DNA of 64,000 bases from the NCBI RefSeq assembly GCF_002288525.1, contig NZ_CP023068.1:1860001-1924000 (forward strand), in the 5' to 3' direction. This document shows, one piece after another, positions 37,879 to 46,141 of this stretch. The DNA is from Sinorhizobium sojae CCBAU 05684. Its GTDB lineage: Bacteria > Pseudomonadota > Alphaproteobacteria > Rhizobiales > Rhizobiaceae. The position numbers and the translations under genes are program-made. Positions within the stretch are counted from its first letter, which is position 1. Every line of letters starts with the position of its first letter. The notes under the pieces are model-generated. The model made no database searches. It saw only the letters and a program-made list of their open reading frames with translations, and had not been told where the DNA came from.

Positions 37879-38934
37879 CTATTTCAGAAGAAGACCGACC
37901 TGCGGTCCCCAGGTATCCGAGAGCGCGAAACCGGCCGCGAACGGATCGTCCGGGTCAAGGCGCAGTTGCGAGCGACCGTAGACGTAGCCGCGCCCGGTGA
38001 TCCGCGGCAGCACGGCCTTGCGGCCGGCCACTTCCGTTTCGCCGATCGCCTCGGTCCGGAATTCCCCGCCGATGATCGAGCGCGAGATGCGTGCCTCACC
38101 GACCGACAAGAGTCCGCGTGCATAAAGGGCCGCCAGATTGGCGGAACTGCCCGTCCCGCAAGGCGAGCGATCGACGCGACCCGGCGGCAGCGTCGTGCAG
38201 GTGCGCACCGCCCCATCCGGTTCCCGGCCGCGGAACATCACATAGGCGGTCTCGTCGACGCCGGGGAGCTCCGGGTGCTTCACCGTCACCTGCTCGGTGA
38301 TAAGCGCCTTCAGCTCGATACCGGCCTCCGCCAGATAGCGCGCATGGACCGGCGCGATATCGACGCCGATCTGGTCGACGTCGACGAGCGCGTAGTAAAC
38401 GCCGCCGAAGGCGATATCGGCCTTGATGCGCCCCCAGCGCGGCGTTTCGATCTCCCGGTCGAGCGCCTCGGCGAAACTCGGCACGTTGTCGAGGCTGACC
38501 GACAGGCAGCGCCCCTCCTGGCAGGCGGCGCGCGCGATCACCAGCCCGGCCGGCGTGTCGAGTCGAACGATCGTCACCGGCTCCCGCATCCCGATCACGC
38601 CGCTTTCAAGCAAGGCTGTGACGACGCAGATGCAATTGCTGCCGGACATCGGATGGGCTCGGTCGGCCTGCAGCACGATGAAGCCGGCATCGGCGTCCGG
38701 CCGCGTCGGCGCGACAAGCAGATTGACGGACATGGCGACGCTGGCGCGCGGCTCGAAGGTCACGAAGCGGCGGAGGCTGTCCTCGACCTCATTGATGTGG
38801 TTCATCTTGTCGAGCATCGTCGCGCCCGGGATTTCCGGCGCGCCGCCAATGATCACCTTGCCGATCTCACCCTGGCAATGAACCTCGAGCAGATCGAGGG
38901 AACGGTCCCAGTTCATGGAAACGGCGCTTTTCAT
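37879..38934 (-). CDS. Proline racemase superfamily enzyme, Ser/Cys active-site type (probable trans-3-hydroxyproline dehydratase / hydroxyproline epimerase)
   Basis: The 351-residue protein has the two-domain proline racemase fold. The first catalytic cysteine of true racemases (MCGH) is replaced by Ser in HPMSGSNCIC (Ser97), while the second is kept in DRSPCGTGSSANLA. From the literature on this superfamily, Ser/Cys members have trans-3-hydroxy-L-proline dehydratase activity, sometimes with 4-hydroxyproline epimerase activity. The start overlaps the aldehyde dehydrogenase stop (ATGA); the frame is open much further upstream but that stretch is antisense-like noise over the dehydrogenase gene. 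It belongs to the transporter/catabolic operon. Confidence 0.88.
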   Translation of the reverse strand: MKSAVSMNWDRSLDLLEVHCQGEIGKVIIGGAPEIPGATMLDKMNHINEVEDSLRRFVTFEPRASVAMSVNLLVAPTRPDADAGFIVLQADRAHPMSGSNCICVVTALLESGVIGMREPVTIVRLDTPAGLVIARAACQEGRCLSVSLDNVPSFAEALDREIETPRWGRIKADIAFGGVYYALVDVDQIGVDIAPVHARYLAEAGIELKALITEQVTVKHPELPGVDETAYVMFRGREPDGAVRTCTTLPPGRVDRSPCGTGSSANLAALYARGLLSVGEARISRSIIGGEFRTEAIGETEVAGRKAVLPRITGRGYVYGRSQLRLDPDDPFAAGFALSDTWGPQVGLLLK

Positions 38935-40406
38935 TTGATGTACCAGCCCCAGGGATCTTCGCTGACATATTTGGTGATCTGCTTCGTCTCGAGATAGTTT
39001 TCGAGACCCCAACGCCCAAGTTCGCGGCCGATGCCGGATTCCTTGTAGCCGCCCCATGGTGCCTCGGTGAAGGTCGGCTGCGAGCAGTTGATCCAGACGA
39101 TACCGGCGCGGAAGGCGGCGGCGACCCGCTCGGCGCGGATGTCGTCCTTTGACATCACCGCCGCAGCGAGACCGAAGCGGGAATCGTTGGCAAGCTCGAT
39201 TGCCTCCTCCTCGGACGAGAAAGGCCGGATGCACAGGACGGGCCCGAAGATCTCCTCGCGCCAAGCGTCGCTGTCCAAAGGAGCATTGGTCAGCACCGTG
39301 GGCTCGATATAATAGCCCTTTTCGAAGCCCGCGGGCCGCTTGCCGCCGCAGGCTACCGTGGCGCCGGCGGCTTTCGCCGCCTCGATCGCCGCGAAGACCT
39401 GCTCGTACTGGCGCCTGGACACCAGCGGACCGAGCAGCACGCCCTCCTCGAGGCCGTTGCCGATCCTGATCTTTTTCGCCTCTTCCACGAGCCGCGCCAG
39501 CAGACGCTCGTAGATGCCTTCCTGCACCAGGACCCGCGACGTGGCCGAGCAGACCTGGCCCTGGTTCCAGAAGATGCCGAACATGATCCACTCGACCGCC
39601 TCCTCGATATCCGCATCGTCGAAGACAACGAAGGGCGACTTGCCGCCAAGTTCGAGGCTGACGCGCTTGATGTCGCGGGCGGCCGCCGCCATGATCTTGG
39701 AGCCGACCGGACCGGAGCCGGTGAAGGCCAGCTTGTCGACTTGCCTGTGATCGATGATTGCCTGCCCGGCAACGGAGCCGGCACCGGTAACAATGTTGAG
39801 GACGCCGGGCGGCAGGCCCGCCTCATGCGCGATCGCCGCGAGTTCTAGCGCGGTCAGCGACGTGAGTTCCGCCGGCTTCAGCACCACCGTGCAGCCGGCG
39901 GCAAGGGCCGGCGCAACCTTCCAGGCGGCCATCAGAAGCGGGTAGTTCCAGGGGATGATCGCGCCTGCGACGCCGACGGGCTCCTTGATCGCCTTGGAGG
40001 TGAAGCGCGCGTCGGCAAGCGCGATCGGTTCTTCCGGATTGTTGTCGAGCTGTTCGGCGAGCCCGGCATAGAAATCGAAGCATCCGGCCGCGTCGGCGAC
40101 ATCCCAATCCGCTTCCGGGAACGGCTTGCCATTGTCGATCACTTCGAGATGGGCGATTTCCGCCTGCCGCGCCCGGATGCCCTCGGCGATTGCCCCGAGA
40201 TAGCGGGCACGCTCGCGACCGGCAAGCTTCGGCCAGCCGTCCTTGTCGAATGCGCGGCGCGCCGCCTTGACCGCAATGTCCACATCCTCGGCGCTCGCAG
40301 CCGCGGCCCTATGGATCACCTCTTCCGTCGCCGGATTGACGATCTCGAAAGCCCCGCCCTTGACCGGCGCTACCCACTGACCATCGATATAGAGTTCTTT
40401 ACGCAT
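38931..40406 (-). CDS. NAD(P)-dependent aldehyde dehydrogenase (probable 2-oxoglutarate semialdehyde dehydrogenase)
   Basis: The 491-residue protein is a complete aldehyde dehydrogenase: IPWNYPLLMAAWK, cofactor-site GSGPVGSKI, general base Glu in LELGGKSP, and nucleophile Cys in NQGQVCSATSR. The C-terminal region (GIVWINCSQPTFTEAPWGGYKESGIG) resembles betaine/amino-aldehyde dehydrogenases. In this operon the likely substrate is 2-oxoglutarate semialdehyde from hydroxyproline, giving 2-oxoglutarate; that assignment rests on context, and a betaine-aldehyde-like substrate cannot be excluded. Confidence 0.9.
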   Translation of the reverse strand: MRKELYIDGQWVAPVKGGAFEIVNPATEEVIHRAAAASAEDVDIAVKAARRAFDKDGWPKLAGRERARYLGAIAEGIRARQAEIAHLEVIDNGKPFPEADWDVADAAGCFDFYAGLAEQLDNNPEEPIALADARFTSKAIKEPVGVAGAIIPWNYPLLMAAWKVAPALAAGCTVVLKPAELTSLTALELAAIAHEAGLPPGVLNIVTGAGSVAGQAIIDHRQVDKLAFTGSGPVGSKIMAAAARDIKRVSLELGGKSPFVVFDDADIEEAVEWIMFGIFWNQGQVCSATSRVLVQEGIYERLLARLVEEAKKIRIGNGLEEGVLLGPLVSRRQYEQVFAAIEAAKAAGATVACGGKRPAGFEKGYYIEPTVLTNAPLDSDAWREEIFGPVLCIRPFSSEEEAIELANDSRFGLAAAVMSKDDIRAERVAAAFRAGIVWINCSQPTFTEAPWGGYKESGIGRELGRWGLENYLETKQITKYVSEDPWGWYIK

Positions 40407-40480
40407 TCGTCGTGCCTCCGGTTTGTTTGGACGTGGCGGATGATGCCGCCACCTACGCGGATGTGGTTTTTCCTTCGAGT

Positions 40481-41728
40481 TCAGAAGCGATCGACCCTAT
40501 ATGGGTGAAGATCGATTGGCGGTGTCTGACCGGTCGCGAGATCGCCGATCAGCCGGGCGGTCGTCGCGGCATAGGTGAGGCCCAGATGTCCATGGCCGGT
40601 AGCGTAGTAGACGCCGCGGTGCTTTGCGGAGGGACCGATGATCGGCACCGTGTCGGGAAGCGCGGGACGATGGCCCATCCACTCCGCGGCCTTCTCCGCC
40701 CGAAGGTCCGGCAGGGCCTCCTGCGCCCGCTTCACGAGCACCTTCGCCCGCCGATAATCCGGCGCAGCATCGAGCCCGGCCATTTCCACCGTGCCGCCGA
40801 CGCGGATGCCGCCGGCCGTGGGCGTCACCATGAAGGCGCGCGCGGGCCAGATGACCGAGTGGCGCATCGTAATGCCCGGCGCCATAATCTGGGTGTGGTA
40901 GCCGCGCTCAGTTTCGAGCGGGATTGGTTCGCCGAGAAGCCGAGCCAGCTTGCCGGTATAGGCCCCGGCGCAAAGGATGATCTCGGGGGCGGCGATCGAC
41001 CGTCCATCGGCAAGGCGCACCGCTTTGGTCCGGTCGCCGTGCTCGAAGCCGGCGACCGCGCCCTGCTCGATCCTGCCGCCGAGCGCCAGGAATTTCTCGC
41101 GCAGTTTCAGGAGCAGCCTGTACGGATCGACGATCGAGCGGTTGTCGGGAAAGAGTACCGCTTTGGCGATCTTCGACGTCAGTGCCGGTTCGAGATCACG
41201 GATGGCGTTGCCGCCAAGGACCTGGTGGCGGAAGCCGAAACGTTCGAGAATCTCGATATGCTCCCGGTCCGCCCTGAACTCGGCCTCGTCCGCATAGAGG
41301 CTGAGGCATCCCTCCTTGGTCAGCATGTGCGTCAGCTCTGCCGCCTTCAACAGAGGCATCAGATCTTCGTAAACGCGGCTGCATAGCACCGCGCCTGCCG
41401 CCTCCAATTCCTTCACGCGCGAAGGGCGGCTGGCTTCCAGAAACCGAAGAAACCAGGGCGTGAGTTTCGGCATGTAGGAAGGCCGGATGCGCACCGGTCC
41501 CTCCGGATCGAGGAGCCACTTCGGCATCTGCGCCCAGACGGCCGGCCGCGAGGCGGGCATGAATTCGGTCACCGCGATCGATGCCATGTTGCCGTAGGAG
41601 GCGCCCTTGCCGTCGAGTTCGCGCTCGATGAGCACGACTTCCCTTGCACGGCGTCGGAGTTCGTAGGCGATCGTCGTGCCGATGATACCGGCCCCGACGA
41701 CAGCGACTGTATCCTCGTTATTGCTCAT
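40481..41728 (-). CDS. FAD-dependent D-amino-acid oxidoreductase (D-hydroxyproline dehydrogenase-like)
   Basis: The 415-residue DadA-family protein has an N-terminal FAD-binding motif VAVVGAGIIGTTIAYEL, a second dinucleotide-binding contact IILCAGAYTGKLARLLG, and the C-terminal GVYYATGHGHLGLTYA typical of DAO-like enzymes. With the DapA-like lyase and aldehyde dehydrogenase it fits oxidation of cis-4-hydroxy-D-proline to pyrroline-4-hydroxy-2-carboxylate. Its start codon overlaps the end of a short racemase remnant, so a deletion seems to have placed it in its present position. Confidence 0.9.
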   Translation of the reverse strand: MSNNEDTVAVVGAGIIGTTIAYELRRRAREVVLIERELDGKGASYGNMASIAVTEFMPASRPAVWAQMPKWLLDPEGPVRIRPSYMPKLTPWFLRFLEASRPSRVKELEAAGAVLCSRVYEDLMPLLKAAELTHMLTKEGCLSLYADEAEFRADREHIEILERFGFRHQVLGGNAIRDLEPALTSKIAKAVLFPDNRSIVDPYRLLLKLREKFLALGGRIEQGAVAGFEHGDRTKAVRLADGRSIAAPEIILCAGAYTGKLARLLGEPIPLETERGYHTQIMAPGITMRHSVIWPARAFMVTPTAGGIRVGGTVEMAGLDAAPDYRRAKVLVKRAQEALPDLRAEKAAEWMGHRPALPDTVPIIGPSAKHRGVYYATGHGHLGLTYAATTARLIGDLATGQTPPIDLHPYRVDRF

Positions 41729-41817
41729 CGTTGATTGCCGACCCTGCCGACGATGACCTTGCCGCTTTCCCCTTCGCCGTGGCAGCTGACGACAGACAGG
41801 ACTTTCTTGAAACGCAT
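41725..41817 (-). pseudogene. 5' stub of a second proline racemase/4-hydroxyproline epimerase gene
   Basis: A frame from ATG 41817 encodes 30 residues, beginning MRFKKVLSVVSCHGEGESGKV and continuing IVGRV. This matches the N-terminus of proline racemase superfamily proteins (compare LEVHCQGEIGKVIIGG in the full gene at 37879-38934). GGAG lies eight bases ahead of the ATG. After about 26 family-like residues the similarity stops, and the frame ends with a TGA overlapping the oxidoreductase start. It looks like the remains of a gene whose body was deleted; a coupled leader peptide is a less likely reading. Confidence 0.65.
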
Positions 41818-41897
41818 CGAAATGGCTCCGCGGTTGTGTCGGTAGGCCGACGGATTTATCGGGGCCGTGCGCGTTGCCGCGCCGCCCCGCGCGTGGC

Positions 41898-42776
41898 TTA
41901 CCAGTTCAGGATCGGCTCCATCGCTGCGCGGAACTCGGCCTTTTCCTCATCCGTCAGCGGTCCAAGCGGTGCGCGGCATTCGCCGACCGGCAGGTCCTGC
42001 AGCTCGCAACCGTACTTGATCTTCTGGACGAACTTGCCTGACTCGAGAATGTTCATCGCGCGGTAAAGCGTCTTCATCATCTCGCGAGCCTTGCCTATGT
42101 CGCCTGCCTTGTAGGTGCGGTCGAGGTCGCAGCAGGCCTTCGCCATGCAGTTCGACGGTCCGCAGATCCAGGACTCGGCCCCCCAGAACATGAAGTCGAG
42201 CGCGATGTCGTCGGAGCCGCTGACAAGCTGGATCTTTCCCTCGTAACGGCTGGCGATGTCGATGGCGCGTTGCAGCACGCCCGAGCTTTCCTTGATGCCG
42301 ATTACACGCGGATTGTCGGCAAAATGGTCCAGCAGCTCGAAACTGATGTCCGATCCGTCCTTGGCCGGATAGCTGTAGAGCACGAGATTGACATCCACCG
42401 CTGCAAGCACGGTTTCATAGTGCTTGATCAGTTCCGCTTGTGTCGGGCGGGTATAGAAGGGCGGCGCCAGCAGGACAGTGTCGTAGCCGATTTCCTTGGC
42501 CATTGCGGTCTGCTCGATCACCTCGCGGGTGGCTGGGGCGTTGGAACCGGCGATCAGAGCCTCGCCCGGCTTGGCGAAATCCTTCACGAACTGCAGCACT
42601 TCGCGGCGCTCTTCCGTCGACTGGCTGAAGTACTCACCGGTGGAACCGTTAGGCACCCAGCCGGTCACGCCGGCCTCGCGCAGATGCACCAGGAGCTTTT
42701 CGAAGGACTTGAAGTCGATTCTGTTGTTGGCATCGAAGGGGGTTACGAGGGCGGGCATGACGCCTGAGAGTTTCAT
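41898..42776 (-). CDS. DapA-family lyase (probable pyrroline-4-hydroxy-2-carboxylate deaminase)
   Basis: The 292-residue TIM-barrel protein of the dihydrodipicolinate synthase/N-acetylneuraminate lyase family has the Schiff-base Lys in VIGIKESSG and the Tyr in LYSYPAK. The substrate-loop GTTGE of DapA is NGSTGE here, indicating a different substrate. In hydroxyproline pathways such enzymes deaminate pyrroline-4-hydroxy-2-carboxylate to 2-oxoglutarate semialdehyde. AAGGAG precedes the ATG. It lies 29 bp after the second permease gene. Confidence 0.9.
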   Translation of the reverse strand: MKLSGVMPALVTPFDANNRIDFKSFEKLLVHLREAGVTGWVPNGSTGEYFSQSTEERREVLQFVKDFAKPGEALIAGSNAPATREVIEQTAMAKEIGYDTVLLAPPFYTRPTQAELIKHYETVLAAVDVNLVLYSYPAKDGSDISFELLDHFADNPRVIGIKESSGVLQRAIDIASRYEGKIQLVSGSDDIALDFMFWGAESWICGPSNCMAKACCDLDRTYKAGDIGKAREMMKTLYRAMNILESGKFVQKIKYGCELQDLPVGECRAPLGPLTDEEKAEFRAAMEPILNW

Positions 42777-42805
42777 AAAGGTCTCCTTTTCAGATCAGGC
42801 TCGGA

Positions 42806-43471
42806 TCAGATCGCGAGTTTTGCGAGTACGCGCCGCTCGATCAGCGTGACGGCACGCGTGAGCGGAAAGGCGATGGCGAAATAGATGAGGGCAACGACCG
42901 TCAGCACCTCGACGGGGCGCGCCGTGTTGTTTGAAATGTTCTGGCCGACGAACATCAGGTCGGCCATGCCAACGGCGGAGACGAGGGCGCTTTCCTTGAA
43001 CAGGCTGACGCAGTTGGACAGCAGCGTCGGCACGGCGCGGAGCACCGCCTGCGGGAGAATGACGCTCGTCACCTGGACTCGGCGCGGCAGGCCCAGCGCG
43101 ACGCAGGCATCGAGTTGTTCGGGTCCGATGGACTTGAGCGACGCCCGGAACGTCTCGCTACTGATCGCACCCATGTAGAGAGTGAGCGCGATGACGCCGG
43201 AGGTAAGATTGGAGAGCTCGACGCCGAGGATCAGCGGCAGGCAGAAGAAGATCCAAAAGAGCTGGACAAGCACCGGCGTGCCGCGAAAGAATTCGACATA
43301 AATGCTGGAGGCCGCTCGCAACAGGGCGCTGCGCGATGTCCGGGCGAGGCCGATGAGGAAACCGAGGCTGCAGCCGAGCACCACGCAGATCAGTGTCAGC
43401 TTGATCGTCATCCAGAGACCGAGCACCAGCGCATCCTGGAAGCGAAGGAGGATGGAGAAGTCGAGTGTCAT
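42806..43471 (-). CDS. Amino-acid ABC transporter permease (HisM/GlnP type), second subunit
   Basis: The 221-residue permease of the polar amino acid type has a hydrophobic N-terminus (LGLWMTIKLTLICVVLGCSLGFLIG), the family signature VEFFRGTPVLVQLFWIFF, and the EAA-like loop FRASLKSIGPEQLDACVALGLPR. The start at 43471 is supported by GAGGAG; the frame reads further upstream only through out-of-frame transporter genes. It pairs with the permease encoded just before it to form a heterodimeric channel for the operon's substrate. Confidence 0.92.
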   Translation of the reverse strand: MTLDFSILLRFQDALVLGLWMTIKLTLICVVLGCSLGFLIGLARTSRSALLRAASSIYVEFFRGTPVLVQLFWIFFCLPLILGVELSNLTSGVIALTLYMGAISSETFRASLKSIGPEQLDACVALGLPRRVQVTSVILPQAVLRAVPTLLSNCVSLFKESALVSAVGMADLMFVGQNISNNTARPVEVLTVVALIYFAIAFPLTRAVTLIERRVLAKLAI

Positions 43472-43482
43472 GGGTCTTCTCC

Positions 43483-44145
43483 TCAGCTCATCATCAATTG
43501 GCGGCGGCGTTCGAGATAGCCGACGATCTGAGAGACGGGGAAGGAAACGGCGAAGTAGACGAGAGCGACGATGGTAAAGGTCTCGATCGGCCGATAGGTC
43601 TCCGTCGCAAGCGTCTTGGCCTGATACATGAGGTCCTGCACTGCGACGATGGCGACCAGCGCGCTCTGCTGGAAGATGCCGATGCCGTTTGTCAGCAGCA
43701 CCGGGATCGACGCACGAACTGCGGTCGGCAGCACGATATAAAGGGTGCGCTGGAGCGGGTTGAGACCAAGGGCGATGCCGGCATCGAGCTGTTCGCGCGG
43801 AACGGCCTGGATCGCTGCGCGATAGGCCTCGGCGTTGAAGGCCATCAGGTTGAGGCCGAGCGCCAGGATGCCCATCGTCATCGAGCCAAGAAAGACGTTG
43901 AACAGCATCGGCACGCAGTAGAAGAACCAGACGATCTGCACGATCGCCGGCGTGCAGCGGAAGAATTCGACGAAGAGCATCGCCGGCAACCGGGCTGGTG
44001 CGAAGCGGCTCATGATCAAGAGCGCCAGCGGAAAGCCGAGCACGATGCCGATCAGATTGGCGGCGATCGTCAATTGAAGGGTAACGATCAGTCCATCCCA
44101 GAGTGGCCCGAAGGAGATGGACCGGAAATCGAAGGAATAATCCAT
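43483..44145 (-). CDS. Amino-acid ABC transporter permease (HisQ type), first subunit
   Basis: The 220-residue permease has LWDGLIVTLQLTIAANLIGIVLG, the signature VEFFRCTPAIVQIVWFFY and the cytoplasmic loop YRAAIQAVPREQLDAGIALGLNP that contacts the ATPase. It starts 9 bp after the ATPase gene and ends 11 bp before the second permease gene. The substrate is inferred from context as hydroxyproline or a related imino acid. Confidence 0.92.
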   Translation of the reverse strand: MDYSFDFRSISFGPLWDGLIVTLQLTIAANLIGIVLGFPLALLIMSRFAPARLPAMLFVEFFRCTPAIVQIVWFFYCVPMLFNVFLGSMTMGILALGLNLMAFNAEAYRAAIQAVPREQLDAGIALGLNPLQRTLYIVLPTAVRASIPVLLTNGIGIFQQSALVAIVAVQDLMYQAKTLATETYRPIETFTIVALVYFAVSFPVSQIVGYLERRRQLMMS

Positions 44146-44154
44146 CTTCCCCTC

Positions 44155-44934
44155 CTAGTGTCGAATATGGAAGACGCGATCGATGAACTCGCGGGTGCGC
44201 TCTTCCCTGGGAGAGCCGAGCACCTGCTCCGGAGGCCCGTCCTCGACGACCACGCCACCGGCGCAGAAGATGACGCGCGAGGCGATGTTCTTCGCAAACC
44301 ACATGTCGTGGGTGACGATCATCATCGGCATATCCTGGGCGGCGAGCTGCAGGATCACCTGCTCGACCTCGGCGACGAGTTCTGGATCGAGCGCCGACGT
44401 TACCTCGTCGAACAGCATCAGTTTCGGATCGAGCATCAGGGCGCGGGCGATCGCCACGCGCTGCTTCTGCCCGCCGGAGAGCTGCGCCGGATAGGCACTG
44501 GCCTTGGCGCCGAGACCAAAGCGTTCGAGGAGCGCCTGGGCGCGCTTGGTGGCGCTCGCCCTGTTTTCGCCGCGCACCTTGCAGGGCGCCAAGATCAGGT
44601 TTTGGATGACGCTCAGATGCGGGAACAGCGTGTAATGCTGGAACACCATCCCGATCGAGCGCCGCACTTCTGTATCGATGACGGTTTTCTTGTCGGCACC
44701 CTTGGAGGATATGTAAGGCTTTCCGCCGAAGCTGATCGCGCCGCTGTCGATCTTCTCGAGGCCCATCATCACGCGCAGCAGGGTGCTCTTGCCGCCGCCG
44801 CTCGGGCCGATGACCACGACTCGTTCGCCGGGCTTCATCTCGATGTCGAGTCCCTTGAGCACCTGGATGTGCGGCCCGTAGCTCTTGTGAAGGGACTGTA
44901 TTTTGACAAGGGGGGCACTGAAGGACATGGTCAT
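44155..44934 (-). CDS. Amino-acid ABC transporter ATP-binding protein
   Basis: The 259-residue ATPase has Walker A GPSGGGKST, the Q-loop in MVFQHYTLFPHL, signature LSGGQKQRVAIARAL, Walker B LMLFDEVTSALDPE and the H-loop in VTHDMWFAKN. It belongs to the polar amino acid (GlnQ/HisP) family. A start two codons later (ATG 44928) is equally possible. A RIME1 element lies between it and the binding-protein gene upstream, which may lower its expression relative to the binding protein. Confidence 0.94.
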   Translation of the reverse strand: MTMSFSAPLVKIQSLHKSYGPHIQVLKGLDIEMKPGERVVVIGPSGGGKSTLLRVMMGLEKIDSGAISFGGKPYISSKGADKKTVIDTEVRRSIGMVFQHYTLFPHLSVIQNLILAPCKVRGENRASATKRAQALLERFGLGAKASAYPAQLSGGQKQRVAIARALMLDPKLMLFDEVTSALDPELVAEVEQVILQLAAQDMPMMIVTHDMWFAKNIASRVIFCAGGVVVEDGPPEQVLGSPREERTREFIDRVFHIRH

Positions 44935-45003
44935 CGCCGATCTCGCTGGTCAAAAGAAGGGATGAGAGTGGCCGGGCAAACGACTGCCCGTGCCCGGCCA
45001 GAC

Positions 45004-45106
45004 TACAGCGCCGCGCGTCGTTTCAGATGCGTAAAGGTCGCTGTAACTCTTTGAATCTGCGCATCGAGCTTTCCGAAAATCGGCTCCGATTTTCGGGCCG
45101 ATGCGC
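45004..45106 (+). repeat. RIME1-like palindromic element, full copy, inside a transporter operon
   Basis: The roughly 103-bp element has two palindromes: TACAGCG...CGCTGTA (45004-45046) enclosing GCCGCGCGTC-GATGCG arms, and GCGCATCG...CGATGCGC (45059-45106) containing GAAAATCGG/CCGATTTTC. The sequence matches the RIME1 family of Rhizobiaceae as I remember it and the inverted copy at 57861-57960. It lies between the binding-protein stop (45112) and the ATPase start (44934). Confidence 0.85.
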
Positions 45107-45111
45107 TAACG

Positions 45112-45945
45112 TCACTGTGCGCTTTTCAGCACCTCATCGACGGCCTTGCGGATCAGCTCGTCCACGTGGCCGGTCGCAACCTTCTCTTCGAGGAAGATGT
45201 TCACCACCTCGACGTCGGCGGCCGAGAGCTGATGTGGCAGACCGAAGGCGACCCCCTGCTTCGCCAGCGCCGGCTCGGGGTTCAGGGCGACCGCCCAATC
45301 GGGATTCGACTGGAGGAAGAGCTGGTTGGTGTCGGAAGCATCGACGACAATGTCTGCGCGTCTGGAGACGACCGCGAGGCGCGTTTCGTCATTGCCCGGC
45401 AGACGCAGGATGGTGGCATTCTTCACCGCGGCGGAGATTGCCTTGTCCTGGGCGGTTCCCGACATGACCGCGAGGGTCACGTCCTTCTTGTCGATGTCCG
45501 CAACCGAAGTCGCGCCGGCCGGAATCTTCGGATTGTCCTTATTGTAGGCGAGCGAGATCTGGTACTCCATCGCCGGGATGGAGAACTGCACGGCCATGGC
45601 ACGGGCCGGCGTCCTGTTCAGTGCAAGCGAGAGATCCCATTTTCCCGCCTGCAGGCCGGCGACGATATTGTCCCAGGTCGTGTCGACGAATTGCGGCTTG
45701 ACCTTGAGCACATCGGCGAACTCACGGCAAAGATCCGCGAAGAAGCCGGAATATTCACCGGTCGCCGGGTCGCGCATGACGTAGGGCGGAGCGACGGCCG
45801 CGCCGCAACGCAGAACGCCCGCGCTCTGCACGCCCTGCCAGTAGCCTTCGGCGGTTTGGGCGGAAGCGGCGGTGGTTGAAAGGCCTGTAACCAGGGCGAG
45901 CGCAGGCAGCGCCCGCAGAACGGGCGAAAGCATCTTCGAAAGCAT
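45112..45945 (-). CDS. Periplasmic amino-acid binding protein of the hydroxyproline-type ABC transporter
   Basis: The 277-residue protein has a signal peptide (MLSKMLSPVLRALPALALVTG... to ASAQ) and a polar amino acid binding domain (PPYVMRDPATGEYSGFFADL, WDLSLALNRTPARAMAVQFS, VAVMSGTAQDKAI). The start at 45945 lies seven bases after AGAGGA; an ATG two codons upstream is too close to it. It is the first gene of the minus-strand operon, facing the GntR regulator across a promoter region with two GTCGAC-centred sites. Confidence 0.92.
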   Translation of the reverse strand: MLSKMLSPVLRALPALALVTGLSTTAASAQTAEGYWQGVQSAGVLRCGAAVAPPYVMRDPATGEYSGFFADLCREFADVLKVKPQFVDTTWDNIVAGLQAGKWDLSLALNRTPARAMAVQFSIPAMEYQISLAYNKDNPKIPAGATSVADIDKKDVTLAVMSGTAQDKAISAAVKNATILRLPGNDETRLAVVSRRADIVVDASDTNQLFLQSNPDWAVALNPEPALAKQGVAFGLPHQLSAADVEVVNIFLEEKVATGHVDELIRKAVDEVLKSAQ

Positions 45946-46016
45946 CGTCATTTCCTCTGTTTGGCGTGCGCGTGACGCGCGGCTCCTCTCGTCGGTTTCA
46001 ACCGATCTTGATCTTG

Positions 46017-46066
46017 TGTCGTCTTCGTGTCGACAATGAAAATAATGTCGTCTCTGTGTCGACATT
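46017..46066. promoter_or_regulatory. Tandem 21-bp sites with TGTCGACA cores, candidate GntR operators
   Basis: Two near-identical 21-mers, TGTCGTCTTCGTGTCGACAAT (46017-46037) and TGTCGTCTCTGTGTCGACATT (46046-46066), lie 29 bp apart. Each contains the palindrome TGTCGACA (46028-46035 and 46057-46064). They sit between the binding-protein operon and the GntR gene and are good candidates for the operator of that regulator. Confidence 0.6.
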
Positions 46067-46141
46067 GTCAAGCAAAAAAATTACATTGTCTGGAGAGGTG
46101 CATTCTGGCCTTATGCATTCGATGGTGAGAAAGGGACGTAA

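Noticed and set aside
38935-39591. Possible long N-terminal extension of the proline racemase homologue
   Set aside because: The extra residues are an out-of-frame reading of the aldehyde dehydrogenase gene; the true start overlaps its stop codon.
43472-44953. Possible fusion of the second permease with upstream sequence into a 715-residue protein
   Set aside because: The upstream part is an out-of-frame reading of the ATPase and first permease; a standard permease start with a ribosome binding site exists at 43471.
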